A stretch of DNA of 27,290 nt from an uncultured Lachnospiraceae bacterium (GCA_947165105.1 CAMUZC010000012.1:1-27290), one strand, 5' to 3'; shown: positions 1 to 8,042, counted from the first letter of the stretch. Notes: generated from the sequence alone by a model not told the origin. Made by a program: numbers and translations.

Positions 1-556
1 TAGTAACTTTAACCCATTTGCCACCTTCAATTACAACACACTGATTCCGACTCTTGTTAAATGCCATGGTAGTATTTCCTTTCAGATAAATTTTGAAGAA
101 TTTGTATTTTTCATCTTCGTTTTGGAGAGTAACTCCACATTTCTGAATTTGCTTCAATGAAGCTATATTATCATTTCTAACAACCATAGATAATACTTCA
201 TAATCTGTGTTTTTTTGCAACCATTGTTTGAAATGATTTAAAACAATGGTCATTACTCCATTTCCCCTGTATGGTTTAAAGATGATTGCAGATGTATCTA
301 AATTTCTTCCTACTGTCCGTACAGCAATTATTAAACCAATCATGATGCCATCTTTTTCAATAATAAGATAGAAATCATTTTTGTTGTCCCCTGCTGAATA
401 CAGTTTTACAAGCATATATGCTTCTTCGCAATCATGTGGATATGCTGATGGAACATATTCTTTTATTGCGCTGTCATTATGCATCATTGAGTAAAAAGTA
501 GATACGTCGTCCATTACGAAATTCCGCAAAATATAGTCTTTTGCATGAATTATCAT
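1..556 (-). CDS. GNAT family N-acetyltransferase (3' end outside window)
   Basis: Reading from ATG at 556 gives at least 185 residues with no stop before the window edge, so the C-terminus is missing. The product looks like a GNAT acyl-CoA N-acyltransferase: a central strand with an acidic-loop start (LDTSAIIFKPYRGNGVM, roughly residues 82-98) gives the acetyl-CoA-binding R/Q-x-x-G-x-G/A motif as YRGNGV, followed by a helix. Next come a VLSMVVRND strand and the NIASLKQIQKCG helix typical of ribosomal-protein or antibiotic-type GNATs. The start is supported by a strong AAGGAGG site 8-9 bases upstream. The substrate cannot be told from sequence. Confidence 0.85.
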   Translation of the reverse strand, partial: MIIHAKDYILRNFVMDDVSTFYSMMHNDSAIKEYVPSAYPHDCEEAYMLVKLYSAGDNKNDFYLIIEKDGIMIGLIIAVRTVGRNLDTSAIIFKPYRGNGVMTIVLNHFKQWLQKNTDYEVLSMVVRNDNIASLKQIQKCGVTLQNEDEKYKFFKIYLKGNTTMAFNKSRNQCVVIEGGKWVKVT

Positions 557-586
557 GCTGGCACCTCCTTGTTAAAAGATATTATT

Positions 587-615
587 ATTTTAACATATTT
601 TATGGAATTTTTCAA
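587..615 (-). promoter_or_regulatory. Sigma-A-type promoter of the GNAT gene
   Basis: On the minus strand TTGAAA (610-615) and TAAAAT (587-592) are separated by 17 bases, about 30 bases upstream of the start codon at 556. Confidence 0.6.
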
Positions 616-645
616 GAATTGACGTTATTCTGATTTATTACTATT

Positions 646-1281
646 TTACCTTTCAAGGTCTTTTTGTTCATCTTTTTCTATTGTTTTTATTGTGTTTATT
701 ATGAAATTGCAAATTTCATTTCTTTCAACGTTTAGAATTTTCTCATCTTCTTCCTTGGTTAATTCAGATTTGAATTTTCCTAGTGATTCAATAATTTGAA
801 TTGATGCCAATGGGTAGCCTTCGTCTATTATTTTACTTTGTTTGTTTGTGAATTTTCGGCCTGATTTGTGCTCGAATGTATATGTTTCGTTTTTATTTAC
901 AATTGCTACTCCTTTTTTGAAATATCCTGTTAGATTTCCGTTCTTTCCATATTGATTTACTAGTGAAATGTAGTGTTCTATCATTTCTTGATCATTTAAT
1001 CTTTTGCCATTAACACGTCTTACATGTGTTCCTGGTTGTATTTCGTTTGGCACGTTGTCTAGAAATAGTCCGTCATCTATTGCTATTGCTGGCATATTTG
1101 TTGCTTTGTTATATGCAGTTGCTTTGATTATTGCGTTCTCGGTTGGATTATTTCCGTTTTCGTCTACGTCTAGTTCTAGATTTAGGTCGTTTAGGGTTAC
1201 TATGTCGATTCCGTTTTCGATTAGTTTTGGTGCATAACGTTTGATTTTGGCTTTGTTGGTTGTGGCTAATAGGTATTTCAT
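646..1281 (-). CDS. HAM1/RdgB-like non-canonical purine NTP pyrophosphatase
   Basis: The 211-residue product begins MKYLLATTNKAKIKRY, which matches the N-terminal (S/T)xNxxK substrate-loop signature of the ITPase/HAM1 family. It keeps ENAIIKATAYNKAT, the conserved helix after the first acidic region, and AIDDGLFLDNVP, the family's DDSGL-like catalytic loop. Family members hydrolyse ITP, XTP and dITP to monophosphates and keep deaminated purines out of nucleic acids. This copy is diverged: the usual GxxSARYAG stretch reads GTHVRRVNG and the C-terminal third is lysine and glutamate rich, so its substrate may differ from canonical RdgB. AAAGGAG lies about 8 bases before the ATG. It appears to be a single-gene unit. 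Confidence 0.75.
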   Translation of the reverse strand: MKYLLATTNKAKIKRYAPKLIENGIDIVTLNDLNLELDVDENGNNPTENAIIKATAYNKATNMPAIAIDDGLFLDNVPNEIQPGTHVRRVNGKRLNDQEMIEHYISLVNQYGKNGNLTGYFKKGVAIVNKNETYTFEHKSGRKFTNKQSKIIDEGYPLASIQIIESLGKFKSELTKEEDEKILNVERNEICNFIINTIKTIEKDEQKDLER

Positions 1282-1312
1282 TGTTTTGGCTCCTTTGCGT
1301 TTTGATGGTTTG

Positions 1313-1341
1313 ATTGTATCATATAGTTTTCGAAATGGAAA
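1313..1341 (-). promoter_or_regulatory. Possible promoter of the HAM1-like gene
   Basis: Minus-strand TTTCCA (1336-1341), 17 bases, then TACAAT (1313-1318). The -35 match is only fair. Confidence 0.35.
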
Positions 1342-1398
1342 GGATTTTGTTATAAAACGTAACTACTTCCATATTATTTGCTTCATAATGCTTTTCAC

Positions 1399-1428
1399 TT
1401 GACATAAAAATGTCCTATCTGCTATAAT
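1399..1428 (+). promoter_or_regulatory. Consensus sigma-A promoter of the 1461 gene
   Basis: A perfect TTGACA (1399-1404) and a perfect TATAAT (1423-1428) are separated by 18 bases. The start codon lies 32 bases further on. Confidence 0.8.
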
Positions 1429-1460
1429 GTAGCTATCATCTTATATAGGAGGTTTTCACT

Positions 1461-1862
1461 GTGAAGAAAAATAAAAATAGCCGGGATATAGCAGAAAAGA
1501 TTTCATTTTTTACAATGGGTCTTTCTGATTTCAACGGCACACCTGGAATCGGCATCGGCTTCACTCCGAAGTTATTTGGCAACCCTTTTAGGAGACTGAA
1601 AAATAAGTTAAAAGAGCGCATTCGCCCTTACGGTCTAAAAATCGTAAAAATGCCTGATAATGCAGATTATATGGTTGTCTTGTTCGCTGACTTTGAGAAC
1701 GACGATGGATATGACTGCTTAGGCTGCAAATGCTACTCAAAATCTACAAAAGGTAAGTTTCCTGAAGCTGAGTCTATTTTGTATTGTGGAGTGTGTGGTG
1801 ACGTAAATAAGCTTCGTTTTACCAAAGAAAACTCTAAAGTTTTATTCCTTGGTACAGTGTAA
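1461..1862 (+). CDS. Uncharacterised 133-residue protein with paired cysteines
   Basis: I do not recognise this family. The start is GTG at 1461, chosen because AGGAGG lies about 8 bases upstream and a consensus promoter precedes it. The product is soluble and basic near the N-terminus (KKNKNSRDIAEK, RRLKNKLKERIRP). The C-terminal half contains CLGCKCYS (around residues 93-100) and CGVCGD (around 109-114), so two CxxC pairs that could bind one metal ion. It reads as a complete gene with its own promoter and terminator, the only plus-strand gene in the first 10 kb, and its codons use more G and C than neighbouring genes. This could reflect transfer. Confidence 0.7.
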   Translation: MKKNKNSRDIAEKISFFTMGLSDFNGTPGIGIGFTPKLFGNPFRRLKNKLKERIRPYGLKIVKMPDNADYMVVLFADFENDDGYDCLGCKCYSKSTKGKFPEAESILYCGVCGDVNKLRFTKENSKVLFLGTV

Positions 1863-1890
1863 ACAAACAAGTATTAATTATGCTTGTGAT

Positions 1891-1928
1891 AAATCCCCTT
1901 CAGCTTGGCTGAGGGGGATTTATTTTTG
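1891..1928. terminator. Bidirectional intrinsic terminator between convergent genes
   Basis: The arms AAATCCCCTTCAGC and GCTGAGGGGGATTT pair around a three-base loop with one internal mismatch. ATTTATTTTTG follows on the plus strand, and an A/T-rich flank lies on the other side. It serves the 1461 gene and may also serve the facing 1942-3006 gene. Confidence 0.85.
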
Positions 1929-1941
1929 TGAAATAAATATA

Positions 1942-3006
1942 TTATAATTTTAATAATTCATTTTTCTTCTTATCAAATTCTTCCTGATTAATGATTCCAG
2001 AATCTAATAATTCTTTATATTTTTTTATTTCTTCTATAGGATCTTCTTTTGACTCATTTTTATTTTTATCTAATTTTGAAAACCAATTAGAAATACTATC
2101 TTTTGTTTTATTAAGTCCTTCTGTAAATTTATCTTTAAAATTTTGTTTCTCTTCCTCACTTACATCTTCATTTTCGTTGCTCAATACTTCAATATCTTTA
2201 TTAAACTCTTCATCTGAATAATCAAAAGAAGCTTTATCCAATGTTTCATTCAATCTCTTAGCCATAGGCATCATTGAAGCGAAATTAATCGTACCAGATA
2301 TAACGCCGCCGATGACTGGTATTGATTTAGAAACTCCAGAAGCAAAAGTTTTCTTTGTAAGAGTATATCCAACAAACGAACATGTCTTTCTTATGATTGG
2401 ATACCAAAATGTTTTTGTTAAAGCTTTCTGAGGGATTTTCTTTAATGCTGTTTTTGCCATTTGAGCCGATAAAACCCTAACACCTGAGACCGCACTAGAT
2501 ACTCCAAACATAACTCCACAATATAGAATTAGTTGATTTTTTATTTTCTCATCATCAACCTGTCCATTCTCCCACAAATCATCTGCTCCATATAAATATG
2601 ATAATTCCTGTGCAAGTCTTAAAGACATTCCAAAAAATTGTAATATATCAGCAGGAATTGTAGCAGCCATTGCTAATCCACCAGGAATTCCAGCGGCAAA
2701 TGATGCTATTGATGATTGACTTGTTCTTTTTATTATTAATTTGTTTGCTATATTATTAATTTCTTCTCTTGATACTCCTGCTGCTATTGGTCCATTATTA
2801 ATTATGTTCTCTAGTGAATTGATTTCTGAAGAAAATCCTTCTGCTAGGAACTTGTTTCTATCTACCTTTACACCAGGCATTTGAATGGCCTTTGAAATAA
2901 TCTCTTCTAACATAATGTCAGATGCAATCTCTTTGTTGTTTTTAATAGTATTATCCTGTTTCATCAATTGATTTTCTTCTTGTTTTATTAAATTATTATC
3001 TTCCAT
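1942..3006 (-). CDS. Membrane-associated EcsC-like protein with C-terminal SHOCT-like tail
   Basis: The 354-residue product starts with a hydrophilic, glutamine and lysine rich segment. A glycine/alanine-rich hydrophobic stretch at about residues 100-140 (IPGGLAMAATIPADILQFFG, then LAQELSYLYG) follows. Further hydrophobic segments lie at about 158-178 and 225-250. The pattern resembles EcsC-like membrane-associated proteins. This is a resemblance from memory and not a firm family call. The last 35 residues (DPIEEIKKYKELLDSGII, NQEEFDKKKNELL) fit the SHOCT short C-terminal oligomerisation motif, joined by a charged linker. GGGAGG precedes the ATG. Function is unknown; a stress or envelope role is only inference. 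Confidence 0.6.
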   Translation of the reverse strand: MEDNNLIKQEENQLMKQDNTIKNNKEIASDIMLEEIISKAIQMPGVKVDRNKFLAEGFSSEINSLENIINNGPIAAGVSREEINNIANKLIIKRTSQSSIASFAAGIPGGLAMAATIPADILQFFGMSLRLAQELSYLYGADDLWENGQVDDEKIKNQLILYCGVMFGVSSAVSGVRVLSAQMAKTALKKIPQKALTKTFWYPIIRKTCSFVGYTLTKKTFASGVSKSIPVIGGVISGTINFASMMPMAKRLNETLDKASFDYSDEEFNKDIEVLSNENEDVSEEEKQNFKDKFTEGLNKTKDSISNWFSKLDKNKNESKEDPIEEIKKYKELLDSGIINQEEFDKKKNELLKL

Positions 3007-3061
3007 TTTTTCTCCTCCCTTAAGATAAAATGTTTTTTTCGCGAGGTATAATTTACCTTTT

Positions 3062-3733
3062 TTACCATATATATGGAATTAATTTATATCTAACTTTTTT
3101 CTTATAATCTGCATATCCTTTTAAATCCTTTTCCAATACAGCTTCTTCATTTTTTATCCTCTTTGCGATTATAATAGGATATATTAAAAATATAAGGAAT
3201 GAAATTATAGAACCTAATACTAATGGCATTGTTAAAAACAGTAATATGGTTGCTGCATACATTGGATGCCTTACTATTCCATATAATCCCGTATCTATTA
3301 CTTTTTGATTGTCTTGCACTTCAATAGTACGTGAAAGGTATGTATTTTCTCTTAATACTTCTGCGTATAAAATATACGCTATGATAAATAATATTGATGA
3401 TATAATTATTACTACGTTAGGAAGTTGTATCCATTCATTTCTGTAGTTTAATCCTGCAAGAATAAATCCAGCCAAGAACATTAAACCACTAAATAGCAAA
3501 ACCCACTTTTGCTCATTTTCTTTCTCTTTAGCGTTTAATCTCTTTTGTAGTAGCTCTGGATTTTTTATCATTAGAATAATTCCGGCTATGAACATCGGGA
3601 TAAATAATAATCCTATTAATAACCAGCCGTTCCAATATTCTAGTGAATTTGCTGGAATGAATATTAGGCAACCTACTACTATTAGGCCTATTATATATTT
3701 TGTTATTGCTTGAAAAAATAGTTTTTTGTTCAT
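3062..3733 (-). CDS. Isoprenylcysteine carboxyl methyltransferase (ICMT/PEMT)-like membrane protein
   Basis: The 223-residue product has about five membrane segments (near residues 10-30, 36-58, 77-95, 105-125 and 160-190). It also has the family hallmark DTGLYGIVRHPMYAATILL at 147-165, where the RHPxY sequence forms part of the SAM-binding site. A C-terminal acidic pair (NEEAVLEKDLKGY) precedes YKKKVRYKLIPYIW, as in bacterial ICMT-like proteins. Bacterial members are SAM-dependent methyltransferases of unknown lipid or protein substrates. It lies 19 bases downstream of the GNAT-YoaP gene on the same strand, so the two are probably co-transcribed. A short ORF starting at 3740 in another frame is a shadow. 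Confidence 0.75.
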   Translation of the reverse strand: MNKKLFFQAITKYIIGLIVVGCLIFIPANSLEYWNGWLLIGLLFIPMFIAGIILMIKNPELLQKRLNAKEKENEQKWVLLFSGLMFLAGFILAGLNYRNEWIQLPNVVIIISSILFIIAYILYAEVLRENTYLSRTIEVQDNQKVIDTGLYGIVRHPMYAATILLFLTMPLVLGSIISFLIFLIYPIIIAKRIKNEEAVLEKDLKGYADYKKKVRYKLIPYIW

Positions 3734-3752
3734 AACTCATCTCTCCATTTTT

Positions 3753-4496
3753 TTACTTTAATAATTTTTCTAAGGCATTTGCATTTAGTATTGTATTAGA
3801 TATAAATTCTCCTTTATAAAAGTTGGCCCAATTGTTAAATATACATGGAGCATTTTTTGCCTTTTCTAGTGAGTCTATTTTTATGAAATTTAGTTTTATA
3901 TTTTTCTCTTTTGCATAATCTGATAGCTCTTTTACTTCATATTCTACATATGGACATTCATTGCTATAATAGATTGTAAAATCTTGATTTTCGATTTTCA
4001 TAGTTCTTGCTGTTTCATTAAATTTTGGCGTTTCACTGTTTTCGAATTGTAGTGCTAATAATTCATAATCTTCTATGCTATCTACCACTTTAAATCCATA
4101 ATGTTCAAAGAATTTCTTCTCTCCTAAAAATGGCTTTTTCTTTTTAGATACTAGTGTACAAATACCGCTTTTTCCTTTTTCTTTTGAATCATTTATTGCA
4201 TATTCTAGCAATTCTTTTCCGATTCCTTTGCCTTTGAAGCTTCCTGCTACCCATAGACAATATATGTATTCATAGTTTTTACCAATGATTGGAACCCATG
4301 CTGTTTCTATTGGTTCGTATTCGATGAATATTTTTCCTCTGGCATTTAATTTTCTGAAGACGTGTCCGTCTTTTAATTTGTTTTTTATCCATTCTTTTTT
4401 GCTGTCAACACCTTGTTGGTGTTTTGGATCGCCTATTGCGCAGCAGATGTGCTCTTGGTCGATGTTTTCTAGAGTTAGATTAGTGTATTCGTTCAT
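3753..4496 (-). CDS. GNAT acetyltransferase with C-terminal YoaP-like domain
   Basis: The 247-residue product has an N-terminal GNAT fold: YIYCLWVAGSFKGKGIGKELL at 78-97 contains the acetyl-CoA loop GKGIGKELL. The opening DQEHICCAIGDPKHQQGVDS and VFRKLNARGKIFIEYEPIE are characteristic of the YoaP group of GNATs. The last ~50 residues (IDSLEKAKNAPCIFNNWANF and on) match the YoaP domain that follows GNAT in these proteins. A thioredoxin-like segment (FTIYYSNECPYVEYEVKEL, about 173-191) lies between them. The substrate is unknown. AGGAGG lies just upstream of the ATG. Confidence 0.85.
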   Translation of the reverse strand: MNEYTNLTLENIDQEHICCAIGDPKHQQGVDSKKEWIKNKLKDGHVFRKLNARGKIFIEYEPIETAWVPIIGKNYEYIYCLWVAGSFKGKGIGKELLEYAINDSKEKGKSGICTLVSKKKKPFLGEKKFFEHYGFKVVDSIEDYELLALQFENSETPKFNETARTMKIENQDFTIYYSNECPYVEYEVKELSDYAKEKNIKLNFIKIDSLEKAKNAPCIFNNWANFYKGEFISNTILNANALEKLLK

Positions 4497-4591
4497 GTTT
4501 TATCCTCCTTTTCGTAGTCAAATTTAAAAATTATTTTTTTATAATCTGAATTGTTAACTCCACCTGATATATCATATCCTATAAATAAACT

Positions 4592-5284
4592 TTATAAAAC
4601 CTTATATCTTAATTGAATATAAGAATCTTGTAATTGATTACATTCTAGTAGTTGCAGAGGCATTAATCGATTTAGCTCACTTTCATCTGTTATTGATTCC
4701 CCATCAACTAATGTTGCAACATCTTTTCCTCCAACCAATATCGGTGCTATAACAATATTAACAAAATCTATTAATTTATTTCTTACGAACATTCCATTTA
4801 ATGTACCACCTGATTGGATTGTTAGTCTTTCCGCATTATATTTACTATATAAATCTTCTAATAATTTTTTTAAATCCAATGTCTCGTAATACAATATTTC
4901 TAAATTATCATACTTATCTTTCATGCTATATACAATATGATTTTTGTTTGTTGTTACTAGCAAAACTCTTCCCACCCAATGACATAAATAATCTATTCCA
5001 TTTTCGTTTAGATGGGGTTTATTATCTATTATTACAAAAGTAACAGCATCAATTTTTTCATGGTATTCCTTTCTGTCGTTAACCCCTATTTTTGCCATTA
5101 CTCTGCCTGTGTTTAGGGAAAATATATCTGTTTCTTGTTCTAGTTCATAGTATTGGTGTAATCCTTCTTTAACTCCATTTATTCTACAAAAATCTTTGTC
5201 TGCGTCCAGGTTATCACTGCTTCCAGTACTTATTTTTCCATCTAGTGATTCTAACATAAATAATGTTGTTGTTGGTCTGTTCAT
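4592..5284 (-). CDS. RibD C-terminal-domain (dihydrofolate reductase-like) family protein
   Basis: The 230-residue product starts RPTTTLFMLESLDGKISTG, the conserved opening of RibD-C/DHFR-fold reductases. It also has LTIQSGGTLNGMFVRNKLID (about 155-174), the GGGxLxxxLLxxxLVDE-like cofactor segment, and then IAPILVGGKDVATLVDG. In riboflavin synthesis this fold reduces the ribosylamino-uracil intermediate with NADPH. Here there is no deaminase domain and no rib genes nearby, so it may act as a standalone reductase on another pteridine- or pyrimidine-like substrate. AAAGGAAT precedes the ATG. Confidence 0.8.
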   Translation of the reverse strand: MNRPTTTLFMLESLDGKISTGSSDNLDADKDFCRINGVKEGLHQYYELEQETDIFSLNTGRVMAKIGVNDRKEYHEKIDAVTFVIIDNKPHLNENGIDYLCHWVGRVLLVTTNKNHIVYSMKDKYDNLEILYYETLDLKKLLEDLYSKYNAERLTIQSGGTLNGMFVRNKLIDFVNIVIAPILVGGKDVATLVDGESITDESELNRLMPLQLLECNQLQDSYIQLRYKVL

Positions 5285-5316
5285 AATTAATAATTCCTTT
5301 CATATAATTTTTTTCC

Positions 5317-5345
5317 ATTATATTATAAAAGGCAAATGATTTCAA
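5317..5345 (-). promoter_or_regulatory. Promoter of the RibD-like gene, embedded in a hairpin
   Basis: Minus-strand TTGAAA (5340-5345), 17 bases, TATAAT (5317-5322). The -35 box sits in the loop and arm of the hairpin at 5327-5362. Confidence 0.6.
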
Positions 5346-5362
5346 CTAATCATTTGCCTTTA
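5327..5362. terminator. Intrinsic terminator-like hairpin
   Basis: The arms AAAGGCAAATGATT and AATCATTTGCCTTT pair around about five bases, with T-rich flanks on both sides. It can stop transcription in either direction, including read-through from the DUF2085 gene. Confidence 0.6.
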
Positions 5363-5601
5363 TATTTTGATAATATTTTTTATTACTGTTAAAAGACTGT
5401 TATTTAAATTTTTTACATAGTTTTTACATTTGGATCTTCTTAAGTATTTCATGAATTCTAGTTTATATTATTTGTTTGTGATTTAAGAGAATTTTTTTAA
5501 GAGTTATTAATTTTATGTACTTTTATTGATGATGTTTGTATTGAAATGATTGGTGAAGGTGAAGAATCTATTATTATTGAGAATATATAAATTGGTGGTA
5601 A
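5363..5601. other. Gene-free stretch with a possible coding remnant
   Basis: No complete gene is seen. On the plus strand, 5501-5590 reads as a short acidic peptide ending FIDDVCIEMIGEGEESIII plus four residues and a stop, with no start or ribosome site. It could be the tail of a decayed gene. Evidence is weak. Confidence 0.25.
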
Positions 5602-5976
5602 TTAAAATATAGCAAAATCGCTAATACATTTAATTATTGTTACAATCAAGTAATAATATAAATAGGTAAGTCCTATACCTCCACATATGCCAGTTAATAG
5701 TCTTCTAATATTATTGGATGGAATCCAATTAATAAACTGGATAAACCAGTCTATGCCCATAATTAATATTAATGCAACAGCAATAATAGCGTGAAATCTG
5801 ACATTAACTAGTAATAATATTATTTCTATTGTTTCTCCAATAATCACACCTGTACATCTAGCACAAACAGGGAATTGATATCCTTTTATAAAGAAACTTC
5901 TTTCTGGCATTTGATGGCAGCCTATATGATGTCCGAAGTTCATCATTTTCATCCAAAGTTTATCTTGCATATTCAT
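5602..5976 (-). CDS. DUF2085 membrane protein
   Basis: The product has 124 residues if translation begins at ATG 5976. I prefer this start because GGAGAG lies 8 bases upstream, inside the last codons of the previous gene; an earlier in-frame start at 6003 overlaps that gene. It carries the DUF2085 signature CHQMPERSFFIKGYQFPVCA followed by RCTG, with conserved Cys, His and Arg residues that look metal- or heme-binding, and then three membrane segments. Function is unknown in the literature I know. It follows the zinc-ribbon gene by two bases and is surely co-transcribed with it. Confidence 0.8.
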   Translation of the reverse strand: MNMQDKLWMKMMNFGHHIGCHQMPERSFFIKGYQFPVCARCTGVIIGETIEIILLLVNVRFHAIIAVALILIMGIDWFIQFINWIPSNNIRRLLTGICGGIGLTYLYYYLIVTIIKCISDFAIF

Positions 5977-5978
5977 AA

Positions 5979-6188
5979 TTATGCTCTCCATTTGCGTCCG
6001 CAATCACCACATACCCAATAAGCAGTACTGTATGTTTTTTTATCATCTCCGCAAAGTCCACATAATAGACCTGTTGGGCCTAATAGTACTGCACCACATA
6101 GTCCCATGCTTGCCGAATAGCTACTTCCGGTAGTTTTTACTTGATTTATGATATCTATATCATCTGAACCACAATTTGGACATCTCAT
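5979..6188 (-). CDS. Small zinc-ribbon protein
   Basis: The 69-residue product has an N-terminal CPNCGSDD knuckle and a C-terminal WVCGDCGRKWRA knuckle, which together form one zinc ribbon. A glycine/leucine-rich middle (SMGLCGAVLLGPTGLLCGLC) contains two extra cysteines. This architecture is common among small Bacillota zinc-ribbon proteins. It is the first gene of a two-gene operon with the DUF2085 protein. AAAAGGAGAA lies upstream of the ATG. Confidence 0.75.
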   Translation of the reverse strand: MRCPNCGSDDIDIINQVKTTGSSYSASMGLCGAVLLGPTGLLCGLCGDDKKTYSTAYWVCGDCGRKWRA

Positions 6189-6240
6189 TTTTTCGTTCTC
6201 CTTTTAATAACAATTATTGTATCTCATTACTGCTATAAAT

Positions 6241-6268
6241 ATTTTAACATACCGATATGGAATGTCAA
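6241..6268 (-). promoter_or_regulatory. Promoter of the zinc-ribbon/DUF2085 operon
   Basis: Minus-strand TTGACA (6263-6268), 16 bases, TAAAAT (6241-6246), about 50 bases before the start codon. Confidence 0.65.
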
Positions 6269-6306
6269 TATAAGTTTTTCTCCTTCATTAGACTATTTCC
6301 TTATAA

Positions 6307-6930
6307 CTATTTTTTATATTGTTCTGCTCTTGTAACAATTTGAATTACTCTTTTTGTTTCAAAAACTGGATATGGTGCTTCCTCAAAATAATAATCTCTC
6401 TTACTCTCAACCACGGCTAGAGTTTTTGTACTAGCTCTATCCACATAAACTATATCGCCAACCTTAATACTTTTATCTTCGGAAATATATGAATATCTCC
6501 TAGAAGTATAAACATCTATATATCTTACTTCAACATATGTATATTTTCTATTTAAGCTAATCATTTTAATTTTATTTATCGCTTTAATACTCTTTGTAAT
6601 ATACGAATATAAATCTATAACTTGAGATCTATTTAAATCAATTACATACTCTTGATTGTCATATATTTTCATATAAATTTTCATTCTTGTTTGAAATAAA
6701 TCAAACTCAAATCGAACTCTTTTTATATTGACATTTTCACAAGCTCTGTGTCTTGCAAAGAGCATATTCTCTATGTTTTCTATGATCATTATTAATTGTT
6801 CATATTTAATTTTTGTAATAATTTTATAGTTTAAGAATTTATTATTAATGCTAATATTCAATAAATATTTATCATTGTTATCAGATAATTCAAATGTAAG
6901 CTGACTATTTCTTTTAATGTTTAATATCAT
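6307..6930 (-). CDS. Uncharacterised 207-residue protein
   Basis: I do not recognise the family. ATG at 6930 is preferred over the GTG at 6939 because AGGGGG lies 8 bases before the ATG. The protein is basic and rich in isoleucine and tyrosine. The N-terminal ~130 residues look like alternating strands and helices. The last ~65 residues (from YVEVRYIDVYTSRRYSYI, through IKVGDIVYVDRASTKTLAVV to EEAPYPVFETKRVIQIV) look like a small beta-barrel module that I associate with short standalone Bacillota proteins. Its promoter is of the same TTGCRT type as those of the hairpin RNAs described below. It may therefore belong to the same regulated set. Confidence 0.6.
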   Translation of the reverse strand: MILNIKRNSQLTFELSDNNDKYLLNISINNKFLNYKIITKIKYEQLIMIIENIENMLFARHRACENVNIKRVRFEFDLFQTRMKIYMKIYDNQEYVIDLNRSQVIDLYSYITKSIKAINKIKMISLNRKYTYVEVRYIDVYTSRRYSYISEDKSIKVGDIVYVDRASTKTLAVVESKRDYYFEEAPYPVFETKRVIQIVTRAEQYKK

Positions 6931-6954
6931 ATATTTCACCCCCTTTATCTAATA

Positions 6955-6983
6955 ATTATAATAAATAAAAAAGCACTACGCAA
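6955..6983 (-). promoter_or_regulatory. TTGCGT-type promoter of the 6307-6930 gene
   Basis: Minus-strand TTGCGT (6978-6983), 17 bases, TATAAT (6955-6960). The -35 lies in the terminator hairpin of the WYL gene. GTGACCA (6990-6996) lies six bases upstream of the -35. That spacing is ten bases shorter than in the three promoters at 8132, 9163 and 10294. Confidence 0.6.
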
Positions 6984-7002
6984 CCTAGTTGGTCACGTAG
7001 TG
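6965..7002 (-). terminator. Intrinsic terminator of the WYL gene
   Basis: CACTACG (6974-6980) pairs with CGTAGTG (6996-7002). On the minus strand it is followed by GCTTTTTTATTTAT, beginning 14 bases after the WYL stop. Confidence 0.75.
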
Positions 7003-7015
7003 TATCGTTATGGTT

Positions 7016-8011
7016 CTATTTGTTGTATTTTTCATATGCATTTTCAGCTATTTTTTTCATTTCATTTCTTAATAAACCTGGTTTTATTACTTCCACTAAA
7101 TCTATATTTCTCATTGCCCACATTTTAAACCCAAGAGGATTTGTATCAACTTTTAATTTAAAAAATTCATCATTATCTGGTATTTTTTCTACAGTTACAT
7201 TTCTTCCAAATGTATCAAATATAGCATCTAATAGTATTACATGACACACAGCTTCTATTTTTTCTTTCTTTCCTCCAAACATTTCAGTTGAAGACTCTGC
7301 AAAATCCTGTATCTCACTTTTGTTCTTTTTTATTGTAATCTTGTCATCTAAAATTTTTATATTTTTTATTCTATCAAGTCTATAATTGTAAAATTCATTT
7401 AGTCCTTCTTTGATTGCAATTAAATAAAACTCTTGCTTACTATATACTATTGCATATGGTGAAACAATAGGAGTACTTACAACTTTCTTTTCTAACTTAT
7501 CTGTTATAGCATATTTCCAATATTCAAACTGCAACTTTTTATTTTCATAAATGCTAGTAGAAATATCTTCAATATTTTTTATTACTTCCACATTTTCTGT
7601 TTTGGAATCATTTGCATAAATATGATAATCTTTAAGCTTTTTATTTTCATATACTGTTTGCATATTTCTACATTTTTTTATAATGTTCTTCGCAATTGAT
7701 GGAACTATATAATTTGCATAGCTAAAGTTATCAATAATTGCTCTTACTTCTCCAGGCTCAAAATCTGTTTCTGGATCATTGCTAATATAATATCCTTTTT
7801 TATTTTCATTATAAGTTGATATGTCATATCCTAGCTTGTATTTAAGCAAGTTTATGTTTCTTCTTAATGTTCTGGAATCAATAGTCTCTCCATACAATTC
7901 TTCAATTTTTTCTTTCATTTCTGATGCTGATAATATATGATCTTCATCACTATATTTTTTCAAAACATTTAGTATGTATAGAATATTTCCATTTTTTTCA
8001 TATAATTCCAT
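7016..8011 (-). CDS. WYL-domain transcriptional regulator
   Basis: The 331-residue product starts at ATG 8011, with GGAG 8 bases upstream. An in-frame ATG at 8071 is rejected because it overlaps the gene's own -35 box. Residues ~1-75 form a winged helix-turn-helix (SASEMKEKIEELYG, then IDSRTLRRNINLLKYKLG). Residues ~165-240 form the WYL domain, with VSPYAIVYSKQEFYLIAIKE and FYNYRLDRIKNIKIL, the latter giving the family's R-x-D-R-I strand; the name motif reads FYL. A C-terminal extension (WCX-like) follows. WYL proteins often control defence loci, and one (WYL1 of Cas13d systems) binds RNA. The gene is divergent from hairpin RNA A across a shared control region. Confidence 0.85.
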   Translation of the reverse strand: MELYEKNGNILYILNVLKKYSDEDHILSASEMKEKIEELYGETIDSRTLRRNINLLKYKLGYDISTYNENKKGYYISNDPETDFEPGEVRAIIDNFSYANYIVPSIAKNIIKKCRNMQTVYENKKLKDYHIYANDSKTENVEVIKNIEDISTSIYENKKLQFEYWKYAITDKLEKKVVSTPIVSPYAIVYSKQEFYLIAIKEGLNEFYNYRLDRIKNIKILDDKITIKKNKSEIQDFAESSTEMFGGKKEKIEAVCHVILLDAIFDTFGRNVTVEKIPDNDEFFKLKVDTNPLGFKMWAMRNIDLVEVIKPGLLRNEMKKIAENAYEKYNK

Positions 8012-8042
8012 ATATATTCTCCTTTTTCTTTTGTTCGATAAA

